In this document: in pieces, positions 1-8,400 of the stretch
Layout: the number at the start of each line of letters is the position of its first letter
How positions within the stretch are numbered: position 1 is the stretch's first letter
Source: Hyphomicrobiales bacterium
GTDB taxonomy: Bacteria; Pseudomonadota; Alphaproteobacteria; Rhizobiales; Rhizobiaceae
Assembly: GCA_900465675.1 (NCBI GenBank)
Contig: UBJR01000028.1
Span: 124,001-188,000, forward strand
Direction: 5' to 3'
DNA: 64,000 nt
Notes under the pieces: generated by a model
Seen by the model: the letters and a program-made list of their open reading frames with translations, nothing else
Told to the model about the DNA's origin: nothing
The model's database searches: none
Position numbers and translations under genes: made by a program

Positions 1-136
1 CGCAACTATCAGAAATCGTAATACTGTCAGTTCGCAACCCATGATGATGGTGTGAAGGTTAATTTAGGGTATAAAAGAGATTGCTAATAAGATTTGTTTT
101 TACGCCAAGTTCTTATGGGTGATTTCTACTGGGCAC

Positions 137-163
137 AAAAAAAGCCGCCTCGACGGCGGCTTT
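137..163 (-). terminator. Rho-independent terminator after cheW
   Basis: Read on the minus strand, a 9-bp stem (arms 141-149 and 155-163, 5-base loop) is followed by seven T (complement of the A run at 137-143). It lies 25 bases past the cheW stop and closes the mcp-cheW operon. The AT-rich 1-136 region to its left holds no gene I can support. Confidence 0.85.
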
Positions 164-187
164 GATTTCGTGTGGCGCTGCCTTCCG

Positions 188-667
188 TTAAGCGGCAACG
201 AGTTCTTCGGCTTCGCTTTCCTTGAACATCTTCGCGAGGTTCAGGAAGCAGATCATGCCGTTTTCGGAGGCGATGATACCTTCGCAATAGGCGCGATCGA
301 AGGAGGCGGTGACCTCAGGAACGGGCTGAACTTGGCCGGAAGAGATCGTCAGGATGTCCGAGACGCGGTCGACGAGCATGCCGATGACCATGCTGTGCAC
401 TTCCGCAACAACGATGGCGCTGCGTTCATTGGCGACCGTGCTCTTCATGCCGAGCTTGTAGGCGAGGTCGATGATCGGGATTACAGAGCCGCGCAGGTTC
501 ATCACGCCGATGACATCCGACGGTGCATGCGGGATCGGGGTGGAGGGCGCCCAGCCGCGGATTTCGCGGATGGTCGTCGTCTTCACGCAGAATTCCTGAT
601 CGTGCAGCCGGAAGGCAATGATCTCGAGCGTGTCGCCACTGAAACTATTGGAATTAATGGTGCTCAT
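188..667 (-). CDS. cheW: Chemotaxis adaptor protein CheW
   Basis: A CheW-domain scaffold that couples a chemoreceptor to the CheA kinase in the cytoplasm. The protein is about 159 aa and essentially a single CheW domain: LEIIAFRL opens the first strand, followed by IREIRGW, GVMNLRGSVIPIIDLAYKLG and a C-terminal ICFLNLAKMF strand, all typical of the family. The ATG at 667 is preferred over an in-frame upstream start because it overlaps the stop codon of the receptor gene by one base (TAATG), so the two are translationally coupled. It is followed by a strong terminator. The receptor-CheW pair without cheA or cheY nearby suggests an accessory receptor feeding a kinase encoded elsewhere. Confidence 0.93.
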   Translation of the reverse strand: MSTINSNSFSGDTLEIIAFRLHDQEFCVKTTTIREIRGWAPSTPIPHAPSDVIGVMNLRGSVIPIIDLAYKLGMKSTVANERSAIVVAEVHSMVIGMLVDRVSDILTISSGQVQPVPEVTASFDRAYCEGIIASENGMICFLNLAKMFKESEAEELVAA

Positions 668-2451
668 TAGAAATCTTCCCAATTCTCGTAAGCCAGAGCG
701 GCTGCGCCGCCATTGGCGCGAACATTCGTTACGCGTTGACCACGTGGCGTTGCGCGTGCGGCAGGCGCTTCTGTGGCTTTGGTGTTGAGCTTAGCGAAAG
801 AGTGTTGCGCAAATCTAAATTGCGACAGCAGCACCCGGAGGTTTTCGGCTTCCTTCGAGAGTTTGCCGCTGGCAGCCGTGGTCTCCTCGACCATGGAGGC
901 ATTGTCCTGCGTGACCTGGTCCATTGCGTTGACGGCCTTGTTGATCTCCGTCAGCCCGGTGGACTGCTCGCGGGCAGCTGTGACAATGGCCACGACATTG
1001 CCGTCGATCTCGGTGACCTGCGAGACGATCTCTTCCAGAGCGCTGCCGGTTTCACCGACCAGCGTTACGCCACTCTTGACGTGTTCGGACGAGGCGGTGA
1101 TCAGCGTCTTGATTTCCTTTGCCGCGTTCGCCGAGCGTTGGGCGAGTTCGCGTACTTCCTGCGCGACGACGGCAAACCCCTTGCCAGCTTCGCCGGCCCG
1201 GGCAGCCTCGACACCGGCATTCAGGGCCAAAAGATTGGTCTGAAACGCTATTTCATCGATGACGCTGATGATGTTGCTGATCTCGCGCGACGAATTGGCG
1301 ATCTGATCCATGGCGCCGATCGCCTTGCGGACGATGCTGCCGGAATGTCCGGCGCCAAGCTTCGTCTTGGCCACCAGGTCGCCAGCCTCACCGGCGCGCT
1401 TGGCGCTGTCGGCCACTGTCTGGGTGATCTGCTCGAGGGCGGCGGCTGTCTCCTCAACGGTTGCTGCCTGCCGCTCCGTCCGCCTGGACAATTCGCCGGC
1501 AGCGGTCGTCATTTCGCGGGAGCCGTGCGCGATGGCATCGGTGTTTTCAGCAACGGTGCGCATGGCGCCGCTGAGACGTTCGACGGCGCTGTTGAAATCG
1601 ACGCGGACCTTGTCGAGAGCTGGAAGGAATGGTGTCTCAATGGCGCCGGTCAGGTCGCCGGCGGCAAGGCGCGTCAGTCCTTCACCGAGTTCATCGACGG
1701 CCTGGACGCGGCTGGTGATATCGGTCGCAAACTTGACGACCTTGAAGACGCGACCGTTCATGTCGAAGATCGGGTTGTAGGACGCCTGGATCCAGACGAC
1801 TTTACCGCCCTTGCCGACTCGCTTGAACTCTTCGGCAACGAACTGGCCGGCGGCAAGCTTGGTCCAGAATTCGCGGTAGGCAGGCGAGGCCGTATAGGCC
1901 GTTTCGCAGAACATGCTGTGATGCTTTCCGCGGATTTCCTCCAGACTGTAGCCGAGGACGGAAAGGAAGTTGCCGTTTGCGGTCAAGATCTCGCCGGACG
2001 GGGTAAACTCGATGACGGCCTGTGCCCGGGAGATCGCTTCGATCTTGCCGATGGCATTTGCCGAATCGAGCTTGGCCGCGGTCACGTCAGTTGCGAACTT
2101 GACGATCTTGTAAGGCTTGCCGTTGGAGAGCAGGGGGTTGTAGGTCGCCTGAATCCAGACGTCCCGGCCGCCCTTGCCGATGCGGCGGTATTCGCCGGAA
2201 TCGAACTGGCCCTTGCCGAGCTTGGCCCAGAAATCCTTGTAGGCCGCAGACGCGACATAGTCAGGATCGCAGAATATCCGGTGGTGTTTGCCGGCGATCT
2301 CCGAAAGCTCGTAGCCGAGCGTCCGGCAAAAGTTTTCGTTGGCCGTCAGAATATTGCCCTGCAGGTCGAATTCGATCACGGCCTGCGATTTGTTGAGCGC
2401 CGAGAACATGGCCTTGGCGTCGGAACCTGAAATAACTGAAAATAGCGGCAT
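667..2451 (-). CDS. Soluble PAS-PAS methyl-accepting chemotaxis protein
   Basis: A chemoreceptor of about 594 aa. Two tandem PAS domains (roughly residues 15-125 and 140-250) each carry a GKHHRIFC- or GKHHSMFC-like motif. A HAMP-like linker (about 260-310) follows, then the antiparallel signalling coiled coil with the tip [23 protein letters not shown]. No transmembrane segment is visible, so it should be cytoplasmic and sense an internal cue, with the PAS domains probably binding haem, flavin or another small ligand. The extreme C-terminus is NWEDF, matching the CheR/CheB tethering pentapeptide of high-abundance enterobacterial receptors. The ATG at 2451 follows an AGAGGG ribosome-binding site; the upstream in-frame start gives an implausible Arg/Pro-rich extension. 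It is coupled to cheW by a one-base overlap. Confidence 0.92.
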   Translation of the reverse strand: MPLFSVISGSDAKAMFSALNKSQAVIEFDLQGNILTANENFCRTLGYELSEIAGKHHRIFCDPDYVASAAYKDFWAKLGKGQFDSGEYRRIGKGGRDVWIQATYNPLLSNGKPYKIVKFATDVTAAKLDSANAIGKIEAISRAQAVIEFTPSGEILTANGNFLSVLGYSLEEIRGKHHSMFCETAYTASPAYREFWTKLAAGQFVAEEFKRVGKGGKVVWIQASYNPIFDMNGRVFKVVKFATDITSRVQAVDELGEGLTRLAAGDLTGAIETPFLPALDKVRVDFNSAVERLSGAMRTVAENTDAIAHGSREMTTAAGELSRRTERQAATVEETAAALEQITQTVADSAKRAGEAGDLVAKTKLGAGHSGSIVRKAIGAMDQIANSSREISNIISVIDEIAFQTNLLALNAGVEAARAGEAGKGFAVVAQEVRELAQRSANAAKEIKTLITASSEHVKSGVTLVGETGSALEEIVSQVTEIDGNVVAIVTAAREQSTGLTEINKAVNAMDQVTQDNASMVEETTAASGKLSKEAENLRVLLSQFRFAQHSFAKLNTKATEAPAARATPRGQRVTNVRANGGAAALAYENWEDF

Positions 2452-2751
2452 CGTCGTCCCTCTAAGGACTGCAGCACTCCAAAGCGGTGCGGGGCGAGGG
2501 CGATTGCCAAAAACAGGCACACAGATCGCCGCGCCTGCGGCGCATTCGATGCGGCAGGTCAGATCTCAAATAAAGCTGAAAACCCGGACGCTGCCCCCAC
2601 AATACGCCCGGGTGTTTCTGCTGAAATAATATGATTAGTTAGATTAAAAATGAGTAACTGACTGAATATACTGATGTATATTAGCGTTTAATGCGTGAGT
2701 TCACGCAAACATACTTCGTGTTGGTTGCGGCCTCCGAAGAGGCCGCTCACC
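2452..2751. other. Intergenic region between mcp and rocD
   Basis: No gene is supported here. The right part (about 2620-2700) is clearly AT-rich and contains an inverted repeat with 7-bp arms (2665-2671 and 2676-2682, AATATAC/GTATATT). It probably holds the mcp promoter, and possibly an operator. The rocD hairpin lies at its right edge. Confidence 0.5.
2728..2747 (-). terminator. Stable hairpin after rocD
   Basis: Arms GCGGCCTC (2728-2735) and GAGGCCGC (2740-2747) give an 8-bp GC stem. On the minus strand it is closed by a C(TTCG)G tetraloop, among the most stable known. It lies just past the rocD stop. There is no T tract, so it may be a 3'-end stabilising hairpin or a weak terminator. Confidence 0.5.
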
Positions 2752-3951
2752 TCAGGTAATTGTCTTCTCGATTTCGGAGACGGCCCATTCGACCTGGTCC
2801 TTGGTGATGACCAGCGGCGGAGCGAGGCGGATCGTGTGCTCGTGTGTATCCTTGGCGAGCAGACCGCGCTCCTTGAGACCGTAGCAATACTGGCGCGCGC
2901 CACCTGCTTCGGGCTCGAGCTCGATCGCCAGCATCAGGCCGCGGCCACGTACGTCCTTGACGATGTTCGAGCGGATGGAGCGCAGACCTTCGAGGAAATA
3001 GTTACCCATCTTCTCGGCATTCTCGATCATGCCTTCCTCAGTGAGCACCTTGAGCGCGGTGCGGGCAACGGCGCAGGCGAGCGGATTGCCGCCGAAGGTG
3101 GAGCCGTGCTGACCGGGCTTGAGGACGCCAAGGACCTCGGTGTTCGAAAGAACGGCTGACACCGGATAGAAACCGCCGGAGAGCGCCTTGCCGATCAGCG
3201 TGACGTCGGCTTCGATGCCTTCGTGCTCTTCCGCAAGCAGCTTTCCGGTGCGGCCGAGACCGGTCTGGATCTCGTCGAGGATCAGCGTGACATTGTGTGT
3301 GGTGCAAAGCTCGCGGACGCGCTTGAAATAACCGGCCGGAGGAATGATGACGCCGGCCTCGCCCTGGATCGGCTCGATCAGCGCGCCGACGGTGTTTTCG
3401 TTGATCGCCGCAGCAAAGGCATCGGCATCGCCGAAGGGGATGGTGCGGAAGCCCGGCGTATAGGGTCCGAAGCCGGTGCGTGCATCCGGGTCGGTCGAGA
3501 AGCTGATGATGCTGAGCGTCCGGCCGTGGAAATTGTCGGAGCACACGATGATCTCTGCCTTGCCCTCCGGCACGCCCTTCACCTCGTAGCCCCATTTGCG
3601 CACGGCCTTGATCGCCGTCTCGACGGCTTCGGCACCGGAATTCATCGGCAGGATCTTGTGCGATCCGGTCAGTGCCGCGAGCTCTTCATAGAGATGGGCC
3701 AGCTGGTCGTTGCGGAAGGCGCGGGAGGTGAGTGTCAGCTTGCCGGCCTGTTCGACCATCGCGGCAAGGATCTTCGGATGGCAATGACCCTGGTTCACGG
3801 CGGAGTAGGCCGAGAGGCAATCGAGATAGCGGTTGCCGTCGGTATCCCAGACGTAGACGCCTTCGCCGCGGGTCAGCACGACGTCGAGCGGCTTGTAGTT
3901 GTGGGCGCCAAGCCGCTGTTCGGTGGCGATCAGGTTTTCAGATGCGTTCAT
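2752..3951 (-). CDS. rocD: Ornithine aminotransferase
   Basis: A class III PLP aminotransferase of 399 aa that converts ornithine and 2-oxoglutarate to glutamate-5-semialdehyde and glutamate. Visible motifs are the cofactor loop [28 protein letters not shown] containing the PLP-nitrogen-binding aspartate, and the catalytic lysine in [10 protein letters not shown] (K255). Length and motifs match bacterial RocD more closely than acetylornithine or GABA transaminases. It begins 17 bp after the arginase stop on the same strand, so the pair forms an arginine-degradation operon (arginine to ornithine plus urea, then to glutamate semialdehyde). Confidence 0.92.
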   Translation of the reverse strand: MNASENLIATEQRLGAHNYKPLDVVLTRGEGVYVWDTDGNRYLDCLSAYSAVNQGHCHPKILAAMVEQAGKLTLTSRAFRNDQLAHLYEELAALTGSHKILPMNSGAEAVETAIKAVRKWGYEVKGVPEGKAEIIVCSDNFHGRTLSIISFSTDPDARTGFGPYTPGFRTIPFGDADAFAAAINENTVGALIEPIQGEAGVIIPPAGYFKRVRELCTTHNVTLILDEIQTGLGRTGKLLAEEHEGIEADVTLIGKALSGGFYPVSAVLSNTEVLGVLKPGQHGSTFGGNPLACAVARTALKVLTEEGMIENAEKMGNYFLEGLRSIRSNIVKDVRGRGLMLAIELEPEAGGARQYCYGLKERGLLAKDTHEHTIRLAPPLVITKDQVEWAVSEIEKTIT

Positions 3952-3968
3952 GGCTGGGTTCCCTCGGA

Positions 3969-4904
3969 TTAGGCGGCGCGGGTCGGACGATCGAAGATAC
4001 GGCGGCCGAAAAGGCTGGCGGTCAGTTCGACAAGAACGCGGGCGCTCTTGCCGCGATCGTCCAGAAACGGATTGAGTTCGACGAGATCGAGCGACGATAC
4101 GAGGCCGCTGTCGCAGAGCATCTCCATGACGAGGTGCGCTTCGCGGAATGTCGCTCCGCCCGGCACGGTCGTTCCGACGCCCGGGGCAATATCGGGATCG
4201 AGGAAATCGACATCAAGGCTGACATGCAGGAGGCCGTTGGCTTCTTCCACCGCAGCAAGGATCTGCCGCATGATCGGCGCGATGCCCTGTTCGTCGATCG
4301 AGCGCATATCGAAGACGTTGACGCCGTGCTTCTTGATCAGCTCGCGTTCCGGCGCATCGACCGAGCGGATGCCGACCTGAAAGACGTTGCGCGGATCGAC
4401 CAGCGGCCGGGTCTTCGGAAGAACTTCGGCGAGGTCAGCCTGACCGGTGAAAAACGCGACCGGCATGCCGTGAATATTGCCGGAGGGCGAGGTTTCCGGC
4501 GAGTTGAAATCCGAGTGGGCGTCAAGCCAGATGACAAACAGCGGGCGGCCCTGTTCGGCGGCATAGCGTGCCATGCCGGAGACGCTACCCATCGACAGGG
4601 CGTGATCGCCGCCAAGGATCAGCGGAAGACGTCCGGCTGCTGCTGCTTCATAGGTGCTCGCTTCCAGCGCCCGGGTGAACGCGCCGATGATCCGCAGATT
4701 GTGGGCTTTCGGATGATTGGGCAGGTCGCGGGCCGGCACGATCTGCAGGTCGCCGTCGTCCTTGACGTCATGACCGAGCTCGATGAGCGTCTGGTCGATC
4801 CCTGCGATGCGAAGTGCTGCCGGGCCCATTGCGGCGCCCCTGCGGCCGGAGCCTTCTTCCAACGGAACGCCAATGAGGGTGACTGCGCGCGATTGAACGT
4901 CCAT
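3969..4904 (-). CDS. rocF: Arginase
   Basis: Hydrolyses arginine to ornithine and urea. The protein is 311 aa from the chosen start. The manganese-ligand motifs are present: GGDH (98-101), DAHSDFN (128-134) and DVDFLDP (231-237). The ATG at 4904 is chosen because GGAG precedes it by about 8 bases. A longer in-frame start at 4937 lacks a ribosome-binding site and adds an unconserved 11-residue tail. rocD follows directly. An Lrp/AsnC regulator is transcribed divergently across an AT-rich gap, which suggests it senses arginine or ornithine and controls this operon. Agmatinase is a relative, but the SLDVDFLDP region and the ornithine aminotransferase partner favour arginase. Confidence 0.92.
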   Translation of the reverse strand: MDVQSRAVTLIGVPLEEGSGRRGAAMGPAALRIAGIDQTLIELGHDVKDDGDLQIVPARDLPNHPKAHNLRIIGAFTRALEASTYEAAAAGRLPLILGGDHALSMGSVSGMARYAAEQGRPLFVIWLDAHSDFNSPETSPSGNIHGMPVAFFTGQADLAEVLPKTRPLVDPRNVFQVGIRSVDAPERELIKKHGVNVFDMRSIDEQGIAPIMRQILAAVEEANGLLHVSLDVDFLDPDIAPGVGTTVPGGATFREAHLVMEMLCDSGLVSSLDLVELNPFLDDRGKSARVLVELTASLFGRRIFDRPTRAA

Positions 4905-5033
4905 TCCAAGCTCCGGATTTCGAGTTTCGAGCTGCATATTCGGCTATTGCCGCGGCGACAAAAAGATGGAAAATTGCCAAAATAAAATCCACATTGTACA
5001 AATTGCTCACACCATTCGAGCAAAGTGAAAATC

Positions 5034-5462
5034 ATGGATGATCTCGATCAGGAACTGCTCAGCGCTCTCAGACACAATGCAAGAACGCCGGTATCATCTC
5101 TGGCAGCGATGACGGGCGCTTCACGGGCGACAGTTGCCGCGCGGATCGACCGGCTTGTTGCCAATGGCACGATCGCGGCCTTCACAATCCGGACCGGGCA
5201 CGAGGTGCGCTCGGCGGGCGTCCGGGCCATCATTCTCATCGAGGTTCTCGGCAAACTGGCCGACAAGGTTGCCGACCAGCTGCGCGGGTTGCCTCAGGTG
5301 CGCGCCTTGCACAGCACCAATGGCAAATGGGATTTCATCGCCGAACTTGAAGACCGGGATCTCGTGTCCTTCGACGAGACGCTGCGGCGCATCCGTCTGG
5401 TAGACGGAATCAACGTGACGGAAACCAACATCCTGCTGAAAACCAGCAAGACCATCTTCTAG
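5034..5462 (+). CDS. Lrp/AsnC family transcriptional regulator
   Basis: A protein of about 142 aa. The N-terminal helix-turn-helix (MDDLDQELLSALRHNARTPVSSLA, with recognition helix ASRATVAARIDRL) is followed by a RAM-type ligand-binding domain from about residue 60. The ATG at 5034 gives the family's typical start just before the first helix; a GTG at 5025 would add three residues. It is divergent from rocF-rocD with only about 130 bp between start codons, so regulation of arginase and its own autoregulation are likely. This is inferred from position. The gene converges on tamB. Confidence 0.88.
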   Translation: MDDLDQELLSALRHNARTPVSSLAAMTGASRATVAARIDRLVANGTIAAFTIRTGHEVRSAGVRAIILIEVLGKLADKVADQLRGLPQVRALHSTNGKWDFIAELEDRDLVSFDETLRRIRLVDGINVTETNILLKTSKTIF

Positions 5463-5472
5463 GGCGCGAGCG

Positions 5473-8400
5473 TCAATACTCGTGCTCGTAAACGACGCCC
5501 GCTTCACCCGAGCCATTTCCGCCCGCAGCACCGCGAAGCTTCACACCGCGGCCGACATCGAGATTGATGATCGCCTTGGCACCGGCCGCACCGCCTTGCT
5601 GCAGTTCGAAATAGGTGCGCTCGTTGAGATAGCGGCCGACGCTGACGCTGGTCTGGCCTTTTTCGTCGGTGCTGATGTCGAGATCATCGACGCCAAGCTG
5701 GTTGCGCAGGCCCTCGAAGAGCGAGGTTGACCGGCCACCGGCGAGCTGGCTGACTGCATCGGCAAGCTGAGCGATCTGCACCGGCGAAAGCTTTGACATC
5801 GACTGTCCGAAGATCAACTGCGCCAGGACTTCATCCTGCGGCAGGGCCGGTGACGACGAGAAGGTGATGGCCGGGTCGGTCGCCAGACCACCGACATCGA
5901 CCGTCAGCGTCGTCGTGCCCGAGGTCGAGCTTGCCTCCATATCCAAAGCAGGGGTCAGGTTGCCTGCGAAAGTGATGCGGCTCTTGTCGGTGAAGTTCAT
6001 GCGGCGGTTCAGGATCGTCAGGCGCCCACGCCGCATGGTGAAGCCGCCGGAGACGATCGGGGCTGCTGCCGTCCCCTTGATGGTCAGACTGCCGCCAAGC
6101 TCGGAATCGATACCGCGGCCACGAACGAAGATCTGCGACGGCGCATTGAGCTGAAGATCGAGCGTGATCGTCGAAGACTTTTCGCCGGGCTTCGGCGGGC
6201 TTTCGTCGCGCAGTTGCTTGAGCACCGCGGCGGGCGCGTGGATGTGCCTGATGTCGATTTCGCGCAGCGAGGTCGGCAGCTTTTCCGGCACCGTGACGGA
6301 GGCCTTCTCCAGATCGAGGCGTCCGCTCAAGGTCGGGTTGGACAGCAGCGGACCACGCAGACCGACGGTGCCATCGACTGTCGCGACGACGAGTGTGCCG
6401 TCGACATAGACGGCCTTGTCCAGCTTGACGTCGATATTGACGGGATAACCGCCATTCGGCTGAATACCGATCGTTCCGGTGGCCGAGATTGCTCCGCCGC
6501 TTGCAAGATTGGCGCTGAAGCGCGAGATCGTCGCCTGCTGGCCGTTCATGGTGATGCTGGCCGTCAGGTTATTGAGAGCCAGGTTGCGGCGAACGTCGAT
6601 CAGCTTGGCGCCGCTGGTGTTGACGCTGCCGTTGATAACGGGACCGCCGGCATTTCCGGTAATGCGAAGATCGATATCCGCCGCGCCTTCTGCAACGAAC
6701 CCCTGTTGGGCGAGCTGCGCGCCGAGAATGGCAAAGGGCAGGTTTCCGCGGAACTGCAGGTTTAGCGCTTTCTGCCCGGTGATGCCGACGCTGCCACCGC
6801 CGTTCATCGACAGGCCGCCGTCGCCGGAAAGGCCGGTATCGATGGTCAGCGTGTTGCTGGCGAGCTTTCCGTTGGCGGTGATGCCGAGTGGCGTAAGGCC
6901 AGCGCTCTTTGTCTGACTGGTCTGCGCATTTTTCCAGTTGAGCTTGAAATCGACATCGGGGATCGGAAGCTTGCCCGCGGCATTGGCGCTGCCCGAAATT
7001 GCCCCTTCGGCATCAAGATTGGGAACGAAGGCGTTGGCGATGCCGGCCGGCAGATTATTGATGTCAGCGTCGGCGCGCAGCGAATTCGCCTGAGGGCCGG
7101 CAACCTCGAAGCTGCCCTTCGCCTTGACCGACAGCGAACCGCTGCCGTTGGCGTTGACGTTGAAATTCAGCGTATTACCAGAAAGTCGGCCATCGGCCGT
7201 GACGCCGAGACCGGTAACATTGGCGGCCTTGGTGTGACTGGTTGCGGCGTTCTTCCAGGCAAATTTGAAATCGGCCGCCGGATTGGGGAGCTTTCCGTAA
7301 GCTCTGGCGGTTCCGGAAATCAGTCCTTCGGCGCCAAGGCCCGGCACGAAGGGGTTTGCAAGGCCGGCTGGCACGTTGGTGATGTCGGCATCGACCGAAA
7401 GCGCGTTGGCATCGGGGCCGGAAACGGCGAAGTTGCCAGTTGCCTTCAGCGACAGGCTGTTCTTGCCGCTTGCCGCCGCGTCGAAATTGATGCGGTCGTC
7501 AGCGAACTTGCCCTTGGCAGTGACGTCGAAGCTGGCGAGCTTGGCCTTCTTCGTCTGATCCGTCGCGGCATCCGTCCATGTAAGGTCGAAGTCGGCATTC
7601 GGTCTCGGCAACTTGCCGGAGGCCTTGGCCGTCCCCGATATCAGACCCTCGGCGCCAAGGCCGGGAACGAAGGGATTTGCCAGCCCGGCCGGTACATTGC
7701 CGATCGTGGCATCGACGGAGAGGCTGTTTGCATCGGGACCGGCAATCGTGAAGCTGCCCGCTGCTTTCAGCGATAGACTGTTCTTGCCGCTCGCCGCGGT
7801 GTCAAAATCGAGCTTGCTATCGGCAAACTTGCCCTTGGCGGAAACGTTGAAACTCGCGAGCCCCGCCTTTTTGGTTTGGCCGGTCGCCGCATCGGTCCAG
7901 GTCAGGTCGAATTCGGCGCTAGGGCGTGGCAACCTGCCGGAAGCCTTGCCTGTCCCTGAAATCAGTCCTTCGGCGCCGAGGCCCGGAACGAAGGCATTTG
8001 CCAGCGAGGCCGGGGCGTTGCTGATATCGGCATCGACTGTCAACGTATTCGCTTCGAGCCCTGCAACGACGAAGTTGCCCTTGGCTTTCAACGCCAGGTT
8101 CTTTGCGCCGGTGGCGTCGACGTCGAAGGCGAGCTTGTTGTCGGCGAAGGTGCCGATCGCGCCGATGGCCAGTTTGGCAAGGCCGGCCTTCACAGTCTGG
8201 CTGGTTGCGGCGTCTTTCCATGACAGATCGAATTGCGCAGTGGGGTTGGGGAGCGTGCCGGAGGCTTTGGCGGTGCCGGATATGACGCCGGCGGCGCCGA
8301 GATCGGGAACGAAGGCGTTGGCGAGCCCCGCTGGCACGTTGGCGATTTCGGCATCGACCGACAGGGCCTGGGCATTGGCGCCGGCGACCATGTAGTTGCC

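Noticed and set aside
736-2430. Long plus-strand open frame opposite the chemoreceptor gene
   Set aside because: It is an antisense shadow of a clear PAS-PAS receptor. Its translation is low-complexity Gly/Asp/Arg-rich without a domain and lacks a ribosome-binding site.
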